From Pseudonocardia ammonioxydans (GTDB taxonomy: Bacteria; Actinomycetota; Actinomycetes; Mycobacteriales; Pseudonocardiaceae), in assembly GCF_900115005.1 (NCBI RefSeq), contig NZ_FOUY01000018.1:1-64000 (forward strand): a stretch of 64,000 nucleotides of DNA, given 5' to 3'. The notes under the pieces were generated by a model. It was not told where the DNA came from. It did no database searches and worked only from the letters and a program-made list of their open reading frames with translations. The position numbers and the translations under genes were made by a program. This document shows, in pieces, positions 22,426 through 31,732 of this stretch. Every line of letters begins with the position of its first letter. Within the stretch, counting starts at the first letter, position 1.

Positions 22426-22446
22426 GGCTCGGCCCGCACCGGCAGC

Positions 22447-23283
22447 TCACGCGCCGGTGAAGTGGACCCGGCGGACCCGTTCCGCCAGGCCCGCGACGCC
22501 GGCGGTGTCGATGCCGAACACCTCGTCCAGCGCCTGCAGGACCTCGGCCGGGGAGCCCAGCTCGTGCTCCTCGGCCACGGTCCCGGGCCCGCGCACCGTG
22601 AGCCGGTTCCCGCTCAGCGTGCTGCGCCGGTCGGGCCCGGACAGCGCCACGGCCAGCCCGCGGCGAAACCCGGAGTCCGGGTGGTGGGTCAGGTACCACG
22701 AGCCCATCGCGTAGTCGATCGCGGGCGTCGGGGTGAGGTCGAAGACGTACTGGTCGGCCCAGTCGCCGCTGCCGCGCCGTTCCAGTACCCAGGTGTCGCC
22801 GGGGCCGCGCCGGTAGCGGTACTCGGCCTGCGCGGTGCGCTGCACCGTGCCGGCCTCCAGTCGCAACGGCTCGGTGGGGGTGGTCGCCCCGAAGCCGACG
22901 TCGGCGGTGAACACACCCTCGTCGGTCTCGACCAGGGTCAGCCGGTGCGTGCGTGAGGTCGCCGCCGCGCTCGCGTCCAGGCCCAGCCGGACCCGCCCGA
23001 CCAGCGGCGTGACCCGGTAGCCGAGTTCGTCCAGCACGTCGTGCAGCAGCCGGTTGTGCTCGAAGCACCAGCCGCCGCGCCGGCCGTGCACCAGCTTCGC
23101 GGCGACGGCCCCGCCGTCCACGGGCGGCTCGGTCCCGGTGAACGGGTCGAGGTTCTCGAACGGGATCGTCGCGTTGTGGCCGCGGACGATCCGGGCCAGC
23201 AGGTCCGGTCCGACCTGCGCGTCGGCGGCGCCGATCCGGTCCAGGTAGGACGCCACGGTCGGGGTGGCGGTGGTCGTCGTCAT
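22447..23283 (-). CDS. nat: Arylamine N-acetyltransferase
   Basis: A 278-residue NAT that transfers acetyl from acetyl-CoA to arylamines or hydrazines. The catalytic triad is visible: Cys73 in RRGGWCFEHN, His in SRTHRLTLV near 111 and Asp in FTADVGFG near 126. IPFENLDPFTG near residue 40 is also diagnostic. ATG 23283 is chosen; an in-frame start 33 bases upstream adds no conserved residues. No signal peptide is seen, so it is cytoplasmic. In mycobacteria NAT is linked to cholesterol catabolism and mycolate levels, but no such genes are nearby here, and the gene stands alone. Confidence 0.95.
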   Translation of the reverse strand: MTTTTATPTVASYLDRIGAADAQVGPDLLARIVRGHNATIPFENLDPFTGTEPPVDGGAVAAKLVHGRRGGWCFEHNRLLHDVLDELGYRVTPLVGRVRLGLDASAAATSRTHRLTLVETDEGVFTADVGFGATTPTEPLRLEAGTVQRTAQAEYRYRRGPGDTWVLERRGSGDWADQYVFDLTPTPAIDYAMGSWYLTHHPDSGFRRGLAVALSGPDRRSTLSGNRLTVRGPGTVAEEHELGSPAEVLQALDEVFGIDTAGVAGLAERVRRVHFTGA

Positions 23284-23374
23284 GCGGCCCAGCGTGCCGG
23301 GTGAACCGGACTTCAAGTCAAGCGCCCGGCGGGGGATCGCTCAGTGTTTCCGAGGGCTCAGTGCTCCCGAGTGC

Positions 23375-24478
23375 TCAGCGTTCCCGGGCGCCGCGCAGCG
23401 CCCACGCCCGCAGGTGGCTGTACCCGCGGGTGTGCAGGGTGGCGATCCGGCGCAGGTCGAACCGCGGGTCGTCGCGCAGCGCCTCGTGCATCTCGCGGTC
23501 CACCAGCACCGTGTCCGGGCGGGCCTCCGAGGTCAGGCGGGCGGCGACGTTGACGACCTCGCCGTAGACGTCGCCGTAGCGCGCGAGCACCATGCCGTTC
23601 GCGATCCCGATCCGCAGCGGCGGCAGCGACGGCTCGCCCCGCACCCGGTCGCGCAGGCCGAGCGCGATCGCGGCGGCGTCGGCCGGGTGCTCGGTGACGT
23701 AGAGGACCTCGTCGCCGACGGTCTTGATGACCCGGCCGCGCCCGTTCGCGATCACCTCGTTGGTCACCGCGCCGAACCGCTCGATCATCTCGCCGAGCTC
23801 GTCCATCGACCGGCGCCGGGTGGTGCGGGTGAAGCCGACCATGTCGGCGAACCCGACCGCGAGCGGCCAGGTGTCGGCGGCGATGTGCTGGGCGTCGCTG
23901 CGCTGCGCGCCCGCGGTCCAGCGGGCCGCGGTGGCGGCGAGGTGGCGCCGCCACACGTAGGACTGCAGCTCCTCCAGCTCGGGCAGCACCTGCGCGGCGA
24001 GCTGGGCGGCGGCCCGCGGGGTCAGCTCACCCACCTGCGCGGCCGCCATCTGGGCCAGCATCCCGATCTGCCACTCGGCCAGCCGGGACAGCGACTGGGC
24101 GATCGCGCGCGCCACGGCCTCGCGTGCCGACGGGTCCGGCAGCCAGTCCTGGCTGAGCGTGGTGACCTTGCGCGCGGCGTGCAGGTCGGCCCGGGTGAAC
24201 ACACGTTCCTGCGGGTCCGAGTCCGGGAAGCCCAGGGCCTGCCACAGCCGGCCCGACTCCTCGGGGTCCAGCCCCGCCGCCTCGACGAGCTCGTCGCGGG
24301 TGAACTCGCGCGGCGTGCCCAGGATGAGCTCGTCGAGGACGCCGCCCTCCAGCTCGCTCCAGTCGACGGAGCCGGGGTCGGGCAGCGGCTGGTCCGCTCC
24401 GGCGGGACCGGGCTCGGTCGACCCTCCGGCGGAGCCGGGCTCGGTGGGCCCTGCGGCGGAGCCGGGCTCGGTGGACAC
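23375..24478 (-). CDS. Class III adenylate cyclase, Rv1264-like
   Basis: A 367-residue enzyme that would make cAMP. A short Pro/Gly/Ser repeat (TEPGSAGG) opens it. Residues 40-200 form a regulatory domain with an HTH-like start (FTRDELVEAAGLDPEESGRL) and the QDWLPDPSAREAVARAIAQS segment typical of pH-sensing Rv1264. The catalytic domain has metal-binding Asp in VGFADMVGFT and in IKTVGDEVLY, the adenine-selecting Lys in the latter, Asp in YGDVYG, and Asn/Arg in VVNVAARLT. All residues needed for activity appear present. GTG 24478 is the first usable start. It lies 12 bases downstream of the universal stress gene on the same strand, so the two are probably co-transcribed. Confidence 0.88.
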   Translation of the reverse strand: MSTEPGSAAGPTEPGSAGGSTEPGPAGADQPLPDPGSVDWSELEGGVLDELILGTPREFTRDELVEAAGLDPEESGRLWQALGFPDSDPQERVFTRADLHAARKVTTLSQDWLPDPSAREAVARAIAQSLSRLAEWQIGMLAQMAAAQVGELTPRAAAQLAAQVLPELEELQSYVWRRHLAATAARWTAGAQRSDAQHIAADTWPLAVGFADMVGFTRTTRRRSMDELGEMIERFGAVTNEVIANGRGRVIKTVGDEVLYVTEHPADAAAIALGLRDRVRGEPSLPPLRIGIANGMVLARYGDVYGEVVNVAARLTSEARPDTVLVDREMHEALRDDPRFDLRRIATLHTRGYSHLRAWALRGARER

Positions 24479-24490
24479 AGCCCGGCCCGC

Positions 24491-24940
24491 TCAGGTGGTG
24501 TGGACGACCAGGACGTCCACACCGGCCCGGCGGGTGGCGTCGGACGGCACCGAGCCCAGCAGCCGTCCGGAGAGGGTGTTGAGCCCGCGGTTGCCGACGA
24601 CGAGCAGGTCGGCGTGGTGGGTGGTGACGGCCTTGCGCAGGACGTCGACGGGCGCCCCGTCCTCGGCGTGGGTGGTGACGTTCTTCGCGCCCACGGCCGC
24701 GGCGCGGTCGGCGGCCTCGCGCAGCGCCTCCTCGGCCGGGGTCCAGCCGGTGACGAGGTGGGCCTCGTCCTTGAGGGCGTCCTCGGCGGCCGCGGTGTCC
24801 TCGCGGCTGGCCGGGGTGTAGGCGGACACGACGACGAGGGTCGCGCCGCTGTCGGCGGCGACACCGGCGGCGCGCTCGACGGCGGCGAACGAGGTGGACG
24901 AGCCGTCGGTCCCGACGACGATGGTCCGGTAAGCGGACAT
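24491..24940 (-). CDS. Universal stress protein (UspA family)
   Basis: A 149-residue single-domain Usp. The N-terminus YRTIVVGTDGSSTSFAAVERA is typical, and the ATP-binding pattern G-x2-G-x9-G-S is present as VGNRGLNTLSGRLLGS near residue 118. It ends with VDVLVVH. A GGAGG ribosome site lies before ATG 24940. The adenylate cyclase gene follows 12 bases later, which suggests a shared stress response linking Usp and cAMP. Some mycobacterial Usp proteins bind cAMP, but whether this one does cannot be told. Confidence 0.92.
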   Translation of the reverse strand: MSAYRTIVVGTDGSSTSFAAVERAAGVAADSGATLVVVSAYTPASREDTAAAEDALKDEAHLVTGWTPAEEALREAADRAAAVGAKNVTTHAEDGAPVDVLRKAVTTHHADLLVVGNRGLNTLSGRLLGSVPSDATRRAGVDVLVVHTT

Positions 24941-25063
24941 GGGCAGCCTCCGTTGGGGAGCGGGCCGGCCCGGTCGCGCCGCTCGTCGGCGGCGTCCGGT
25001 CGGCCCACGAGTGCTGTGTCTGGCGTCTGGCGTCTGGCAGGAACTGATCCGGCAAGTGCTCCG

Positions 25064-25084
25064 ACGCTACTACGGGTAGCCCGT
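25064..25084 (-). promoter_or_regulatory. Candidate -10 box and small hairpin upstream of usp
   Basis: On the minus strand TAGCGT (25069-25064) fits a -10 box about 124 bases before the usp start, giving a long 5' leader. Next to it ACGGG-TAG-CCCGT... (25072-25084) forms a 5-bp hairpin 24 bases after the lycopene cyclase stop. The leader also holds GTCTGGC three times in a row (25015-25040). All are weak signals. Confidence 0.3.
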
Positions 25085-25107
25085 TAACTGATCATGACAC
25101 CGCACCG

Positions 25108-26325
25108 TCATCGCCCGATCGAGTGAAAAGATGCCGCCGATCGAAGCATGTGGGCCTTGATCCGGGGCGTCGCCGCCCGGAAGACGCCGCTCATGCCGGC
25201 CAGGGTGCCGGGCAGGTCGTCGCGTCCGGTGAGGAACGCCCGCCCGCTGTGCCCGGCGAAGAAGGCGTCGAAGAACCCCGGCACCAGCGCCGCGGGCAGG
25301 TCCAGCACGGTGCGCAGCCCGTGCCGGCGCAGCCGGTGCACCGCCCGGGCCGACGGCGACCAGAGCAGCCGGTCCGCCGCCGCGCTCGCCCCGGCCGCGT
25401 CGCCGGGCAGGTGGCGGGCCAGCGCGGCGGCCAGCTGAGGGGCGAGCCGGAGCGCGGGGGCGACGCTGAACCCGGTCGCCGGGTGCACCAGCGGTGTCGC
25501 GGCGCCGAACGGGACCGGGTGCCGCGGCCCGCGCGGGGTGTCGACCGGGAACCGCACCCGCTCGGCCGGTGCGTCGGCCGGGATCTCGACGCCGAGTGCG
25601 GCCAGCCGGGCGGCGAGCCGTTCGCGCAGCTCGGGCAGCGGCAGCCCGGGGCGGCGGGCGAGGGAGGTCTCCTCCAGCAGCACCGTGCCGTCGCCGTAGG
25701 GCACGGCGTAGAGGAACGTCGGCCAGTCGGTCCAGCCCGCCCGTCCGGCCTCCGCCGGCGGGCGCCAGTCCATGAAGACGGCCTCTCCGGGCCCGACGAC
25801 CGCGGCGGCCGTCGCCTCCGCGACGACGACGCCGTACGCGGTCTGCTCGGCCCGCACCCCCGTCGCCGGGCGCAGCCGGGAGGGGGCACCGGTGGCGTCG
25901 ACGACGAGCCCGGCGGTCGTGTCCGCCGGGGCCCCGGCGGTGCCGGTCCGGCGCAACCGGACCCGGTACCGGCCGCCCGCCGCGACGACGTCGTCGCTCT
26001 CGACGCGCCCGGTCAGGACCGTCACCGCGCCGAGCCGGGAGTCCAGGTGCGCGCGCAGGCCCGCGGTGTGCAGGACGGCGTAGGGCCCCAGGTCCCGGTC
26101 GCCGCCTGCGCCGGGCAGCACCGCCCGCGCGAGCGGCCGCGCCGCGACCGCGGACCCGGGCAGGTCGTCGGGCAGCTCCTCGGGCCACGCGCAGTAGGTG
26201 GCGCTCCACGGCCGCTCCGGGGCCGGGTCGGCGAGCGCGGTCCGCAGGCCCCGCCCCGCGCACGCCCCGGCGAGCGCGCGCCCGGCGGGCCCGCCGCCGA
26301 CCACCAGGACGTCGACCTCGTCCAC
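25108..26325 (-). CDS. crtL: Lycopene beta-cyclase family flavoprotein
   Basis: A 405-residue protein of the plant/cyanobacterial-type lycopene cyclase family. It has an N-terminal dinucleotide fold VDVLVVGGGPAGRALAG, then AYGVVVAEA, the family motif EAVFMDWR and TFLYAVPYGDGTVLLEETSL. The C-terminal segment FFDAFFAGHSGRAFLTGRDDL is also typical. It would close the ends of lycopene to beta-rings. GTG 26325 follows GGAGGG at a good distance. No other carotenoid gene is nearby, so the upstream enzymes must be elsewhere. It lies 57 bases downstream of an SDR gene on the same strand. An alternative is another FAD-dependent cyclase of the same superfamily. Confidence 0.8.
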   Translation of the reverse strand: MDEVDVLVVGGGPAGRALAGACAGRGLRTALADPAPERPWSATYCAWPEELPDDLPGSAVAARPLARAVLPGAGGDRDLGPYAVLHTAGLRAHLDSRLGAVTVLTGRVESDDVVAAGGRYRVRLRRTGTAGAPADTTAGLVVDATGAPSRLRPATGVRAEQTAYGVVVAEATAAAVVGPGEAVFMDWRPPAEAGRAGWTDWPTFLYAVPYGDGTVLLEETSLARRPGLPLPELRERLAARLAALGVEIPADAPAERVRFPVDTPRGPRHPVPFGAATPLVHPATGFSVAPALRLAPQLAAALARHLPGDAAGASAAADRLLWSPSARAVHRLRRHGLRTVLDLPAALVPGFFDAFFAGHSGRAFLTGRDDLPGTLAGMSGVFRAATPRIKAHMLRSAASFHSIGR

Positions 26326-26382
26326 TCGGTTCCCTCCGCGTTGCTGCTCGTTCCGCCCCGGGGGCGCCGACCCGGGCCGGGG

Positions 26383-27162
26383 TCAGCCGTGCCGGCCCGC
26401 GGCCAGACTGCCACCGTCGACCCGCAGCGTCTCGCCGGTGATCCAGGACGCGGCGTCGGACACCAGGAAGGCGACGGCCTCGGCGACGTCGGAGGGGACA
26501 CCCAGGCGCCGCATCGGGTACCCGTCGGCGACGCCCTGCTCGTCGTGGGCGTAGAGGGCCTCGGCGAAGCGGGTCTTCACCACGGCCGGGGCGACCGCGT
26601 TCACCCGGATCCCCGGCCCGAGCTGCCCGGCCAGCTCCTCGGTCAGCTTGATCAGCGCCGCCTTCGACGCGCCGTACGCCGCGATCACCCCGGTGGGCCG
26701 CAGGCCGCCGACCGAGGCCACGTTCACCACCGATCCGCCGTGCGCACCCAGCCAGGCCCGGTGCGCCTGCTGGACGAACCCGAGCGCAGCGACCACGTTG
26801 ACCTCGAAGATCTTCCGGACGGCGTCGAGGTCGGCCTCGACCAGCGGGCCGTACTGCGGGTTGACCCCGGCGTTGTTGACCAGCACGTCGAGCGACCCGA
26901 ACGCCGCGACCGTGCGGTCCACCGCCTCGGCGCGGTGCTCGGCGTCGCCGGCGTTGCCGGGCACGGCGAGGACCCGCCCGGCGTCCACCCCGGCCCGGGC
27001 GGCGAGCTCCTCGGCGGCCGCGGTGAGCTCGGGGACCTTCCGCCCGGTGATCGCCACGGACGCGCCGCGCGCGAGCAGGCCCGCCGCGATGCCGTGGCCG
27101 ATGCCGCGGGACGCCCCGGTGACCAGCGCCGCCCGGCCGGACAGGGAGGTGAGATCGGTCAT
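26383..27162 (-). CDS. Short-chain dehydrogenase/reductase (FabG-like)
   Basis: A 259-residue classical SDR. It has cofactor motif TGASRGIGHGIA, NNAG in LVNNAGVNPQYGPL, catalytic Ser in VNVASVGGLRPTG, and YxxxK in AAYGASKAALIKL. The end TGETLRVDGGSL is characteristic. The Gly-rich loop followed by GRK suggests NADPH. The ATG at 27162 has a TAGGGT -10-like box eight bases upstream (27171-27176), compatible with a leaderless transcript. The substrate is not predictable; M. tuberculosis fabG-like and echA genes lie in the corresponding region. It is divergent from the ABC-F gene and probably co-transcribed with crtL. Confidence 0.88.
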   Translation of the reverse strand: MTDLTSLSGRAALVTGASRGIGHGIAAGLLARGASVAITGRKVPELTAAAEELAARAGVDAGRVLAVPGNAGDAEHRAEAVDRTVAAFGSLDVLVNNAGVNPQYGPLVEADLDAVRKIFEVNVVAALGFVQQAHRAWLGAHGGSVVNVASVGGLRPTGVIAAYGASKAALIKLTEELAGQLGPGIRVNAVAPAVVKTRFAEALYAHDEQGVADGYPMRRLGVPSDVAEAVAFLVSDAASWITGETLRVDGGSLAAGRHG

Positions 27163-27202
27163 GGATGCCGACCCTACGTCGGTATCGGCTTGCCCCCGGC
27201 CG

Positions 27203-27232
27203 TAGCCTGGAGCCGTGGTCCTGATCGAGTAG
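27203..27232 (+). promoter_or_regulatory. Candidate -10 box and five-codon leader frame before ABC-F gene
   Basis: TAGCCT (27203-27208) is followed six bases later by GTG GTC CTG ATC GAG TAG (27215-27232), a possible leaderless frame MVLIE. The ABC-F gene starts 76 bases further. ABC-F genes are often controlled by leader translation, but this frame is very short. Confidence 0.3.
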
Positions 27233-27308
27233 CCGACGTCGCCGGGGACCCGTGTGTCCTCCCGTCCGCCTCTCAGCGTCCCACCCACTCCGTCTGGAGC
27301 TCCTTCAC

Positions 27309-28931
<1,623 letters not shown>

Positions 28932-29268
28932 CCGGCGGCCGGGAGCCCGCACGCCCCGCCCGTCGACCGGTCGTCGCACGGTCGTGTGACCACCCGTCCG
29001 GAGCATCATGATCGTCGATCTCCGCGGAGCAGAACGCGCGCTGTTGTTCGTATTGTGTGCCACCGGTTCCATCGGGTGACGGCACTCTGCTGATCGAAGG
29101 ACGGCTATTCGGCCGGTCACTGATCACTATGCGCCGTTCGGTGTAACCGTTCACCGATCCCGTTTTCCGCGTTCTGGCGGCAAATGGTCATCTGGATCAT
29201 CATGGCCTGATCGTCGCGCCGGTTGCGGCGGTCCGCGGGGGCATCCGCGGTGGGGATGAGGAGGGCCG
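28932..29268. other. Intergenic region of 337 bp before small HTH gene
   Basis: No gene is supported here. The stretch is less GC-rich than its neighbours, as expected of a promoter region. It includes the inverted repeat CGGTG-TAACCGTT-CACCG (29139-29156), a possible operator, and several ATCATGAT-like short palindromes. GAGGAGG near 29257 is a strong ribosome site for the small HTH gene that follows. No clear -35/-10 pair could be assigned. Confidence 0.5.
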
Positions 29269-29478
29269 ATGGCCGAGCTGAAGAAGGGCGCCCGGATCAC
29301 CGGGACACAGCGGGGGAAACTCGCGGCGGACCTGAAGAAGAAGTACGAGAAGGGCGCCAGCATCCGGTCGCTCGCCGAGCAGACCGGGCGGTCGTACGGA
29401 TTCGTGCACCGCGTTCTCTCCGAGACCGGTGTGACACTGCGTGGTCGCGGCGGGGCCACCCGGACCAAGAAGAAGTAG
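29269..29478 (+). CDS. Small helix-turn-helix protein, Rv1473A-like
   Basis: A 69-residue basic protein that begins MAELKKGARITG. The centre, residues 18-55, is an HTH: LAADLKKKYEKGASIRSLAE followed by QTGRSYGFVHRVLSE. The tail is Arg/Lys-rich and ends TKKK. It has the size and layout of Rv1473A, which also follows the ABC-F gene in M. tuberculosis (from memory). A strong GAGGAGG lies five bases before the ATG. It is likely a DNA-binding regulator or nucleoid-associated factor. Targets are unknown; the inverted repeat at 29139-29156 in its own promoter is a candidate. Confidence 0.88.
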   Translation: MAELKKGARITGTQRGKLAADLKKKYEKGASIRSLAEQTGRSYGFVHRVLSETGVTLRGRGGATRTKKK

Positions 29479-29502
29479 CCAGGAGCTCCGTCGGGAGCGG
29501 GC

Positions 29503-29546
29503 GACGCCGTCGGCCGGGCCGCAGGACCGGCCCGGGGGGCGGCGTC
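29503..29546 (+). terminator. Two-tier GC-rich hairpin after small HTH gene
   Basis: Outer arms GACGCCG (29503-29509) and CGGCGTC (29540-29546) enclose a second stem GGGCCG (29516-29521) / CGGCCC (29528-29533) with loop CAGGAC. It starts 25 bases after the HTH stop. There is no T-tract, but structure and position fit an actinomycete terminator that separates this gene from the ABC exporter. Confidence 0.6.
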
Positions 29547-29632
29547 GTCGCAGGTCGGGCTCCACCGGGTCGCCCGGCCCGCGCCGTCGTAACGTGAACC
29601 TTCGCCGTCCACCACCGGCGAAGGGAACATCA

Positions 29633-31537
29633 TTGGATCGCCCGCTCACCCTGATGCGCGGGGTCGTCCGGGGAGCGGACTCACCGTCCATCCGCCGCGG
29701 CTCCGTCGCGCCGGGCACCTGGCCCCGGATCTGGGGTTTCGTCCGGCCCTACCGGCGCTGGCTGATCGCCTACCTGGCGCTGACCACCGTCACCGCCGTG
29801 ATCGGCGTCGTGACCCCGTTGCTGGCCGGCCGGGTGGTCAACACGATCGTCGCCGCCCGGGAGATCCCGGACGCCGCCCGCGTCGTCATCGTGATCGCCG
29901 CCGGGATCGCCGGGATGGCCGTGCTCGAGGCGGTCGTCGGGCTCGCCGGGCGCTGGTTCTCGTCCCGGCTCGGCGAGGGCCTCATCGAGGACCTGCGGGT
30001 CGCGGTGTTCTCGCACGTGCAGTCGATGCCGCTGGCCTTCTTCGCCCGCACCCGCACCGGTGCGCTGGTCAGCCGGCTCAACAACGACGTCATCGGGGCC
30101 CAGACCGCGATCACCAGCACGCTGTCGACGGTGCTGGCCAACACCATCCAGCTCGTGCTGGCCGTCGCGGTGATGATCGGGCTGGCGTGGCAGGTCACCG
30201 TGCTCGCGATGCTCCTGCTGCCGGTGTTCGTGCTCCCCGCGCGCCGGATGGGCACCTGGCTCGCCGAGCTGCGCCGCGAGGCCGCCGAGCTGAACGCGAC
30301 CATGGGCAACCAGATGACCGAGCGGTTCTCCGCGCCCGGCGCCACGCTGGTGAAGCTGTTCGGCGACCCCGACGAGGAGGCGGGGGTGTTCCGGGGCCAG
30401 GTCTCCCGGGTCCGCGAGATCGGGGTGCGCTCGGCCATGGTGTCGCGGCTGTTCGTGACCGCGCTGCAGCTGGTGTCCGCGCTCGCCCAGGCGCTGATCT
30501 ACGGGCTCGGCGGCTACCTGGCGGTGACCGGTGCCATCCCGGCCGGCACGGTCGTCGCGCTCGGGCTGCTGCTCACCCGGCTGTACACCCCGATGACGGC
30601 GCTGGCGAACGCCCGCGTCGACGTCATGACCGCGCTGGTCGCGTTCGAGCGGGTCTTCGAGGTCCTGGACCTGCGGCCGACGATCACCGAGCGACCGGAT
30701 CCGCGGCCGGTGCCCGACGGCCCGGTCGACGTGCGGCTGCGCGCGGTGCGCTTCACCTACCCCAGCGCCGCCGACGTGTCGCTGGCCTCGCTGGAGGAGG
30801 TCGCCGTGCTCGACCAGCGGAGCCACTCCGAGGTGCTGCACGGTGTCGACCTGCACGTGCACGGCGGCGGGCTGCTCGCGCTGGTCGGGCCCTCGGGTGC
30901 GGGCAAGTCGACGCTCGCGGCACTGGTGCCCCGGCTGTACGACGTCGACTCCGGCGCCGTGGAGCTGTCCGGCACCGACGTGCGGGACCTGGACTTCGCG
31001 ACGCTGCGGCGCACCGTCGGCATGGTCACCCAGGACGGGCACCTGTTCCACGACACGATCGCGCAGAACCTGCGCTACGCGGCGCCGGAGGCCGGCGAGG
31101 CCGAGATGGTCGACGCGCTGCGCCGGGCCCGCCTCGGCGAGCTGCTCGAGGCGCTGCCGGACGGGCTCGACACGGTGGTGGGGGAGCGCGGCTACCGGCT
31201 CTCCGGCGGGGAGCGCCAGCGCCTGACGATCGCCCGGCTGCTGCTCGCGAAGCCGCGGGTGGTGATCCTCGACGAGGCCACCGCGCACCTGGACTCCGAG
31301 TCGGAGGTGGCGGTGCAGGAGGCGCTGACCGAGGCCCTCGCCGGGCGGACGGCGATCGTGATCGCGCACCGGTTGTCCACCGTGCGCTCGGCGGACCGGA
31401 TCGCCGTGCTGGACGCGGGCCGGGTCGTCGAGAGCGGTACCCACGAGGAGCTGCTGGCCGCGAACGGCCGGTACGCGTCGCTGTACCGGACCCAGTTCGC
31501 GCCGCAGACCGGGGAGCGGACCGCCCGGGGCGCGTGA
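29633..31537 (+). CDS. ABC exporter, fused membrane and ATPase domains
   Basis: A 634-residue half-transporter. Residues 40-330 hold six helices of an ABC type 1 exporter domain, starting at WLIAYLALTTVTAVIGVVTPLLAG, with the coupling motif ARTRTGALVSRLNNDV. The ATPase domain has Walker A GPSGAGKST near 420, Q-loop VTQDGHLFHDTI, signature LSGGERQRL, Walker B RVVILDEATAHLD and H-loop AHRLSTV. It would act as a homodimer or with a partner, exporting lipid, drug or peptide. TTG 29633 is preferred because AAGGGA lies eight bases before it; ATG 29654 is an alternative without a visible ribosome site. It is convergent with the PepSY-TM-like gene. Confidence 0.9.
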   Translation: MDRPLTLMRGVVRGADSPSIRRGSVAPGTWPRIWGFVRPYRRWLIAYLALTTVTAVIGVVTPLLAGRVVNTIVAAREIPDAARVVIVIAAGIAGMAVLEAVVGLAGRWFSSRLGEGLIEDLRVAVFSHVQSMPLAFFARTRTGALVSRLNNDVIGAQTAITSTLSTVLANTIQLVLAVAVMIGLAWQVTVLAMLLLPVFVLPARRMGTWLAELRREAAELNATMGNQMTERFSAPGATLVKLFGDPDEEAGVFRGQVSRVREIGVRSAMVSRLFVTALQLVSALAQALIYGLGGYLAVTGAIPAGTVVALGLLLTRLYTPMTALANARVDVMTALVAFERVFEVLDLRPTITERPDPRPVPDGPVDVRLRAVRFTYPSAADVSLASLEEVAVLDQRSHSEVLHGVDLHVHGGGLLALVGPSGAGKSTLAALVPRLYDVDSGAVELSGTDVRDLDFATLRRTVGMVTQDGHLFHDTIAQNLRYAAPEAGEAEMVDALRRARLGELLEALPDGLDTVVGERGYRLSGGERQRLTIARLLLAKPRVVILDEATAHLDSESEVAVQEALTEALAGRTAIVIAHRLSTVRSADRIAVLDAGRVVESGTHEELLAANGRYASLYRTQFAPQTGERTARGA

Positions 31538-31680
31538 ACCCGTGCCCCGACCCCTGCCCCGAGCCCGCCCGGCCGTCGCCGAGTCACCCCGGGTGACGAC
31601 CCGGGCGGAGCCCGCGGCGGTCGGCGAGGCGGGTGCTCGCCGCACGGCTCGCCGCGGTGCCCGGCCCGGGATCGTCGAGC

Positions 31681-31709
31681 CCGCCGGTGACGATGCTCGC
31701 CACCGGCGG
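31681..31709. terminator. Nine-base-pair hairpin between convergent genes
   Basis: CCGCCGGTG (31681-31689) pairs perfectly with CACCGGCGG (31701-31709) around an 11-base loop, in the 195-bp gap between the ABC exporter and the convergent PepSY-TM-like gene. A smaller hairpin GTCACC-N3-GGTGAC lies at 31583-31597. Together they probably end both transcripts. Confidence 0.6.
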
Positions 31710-31732
31710 CCGCGGCCCTGGGCCACGCTGTG

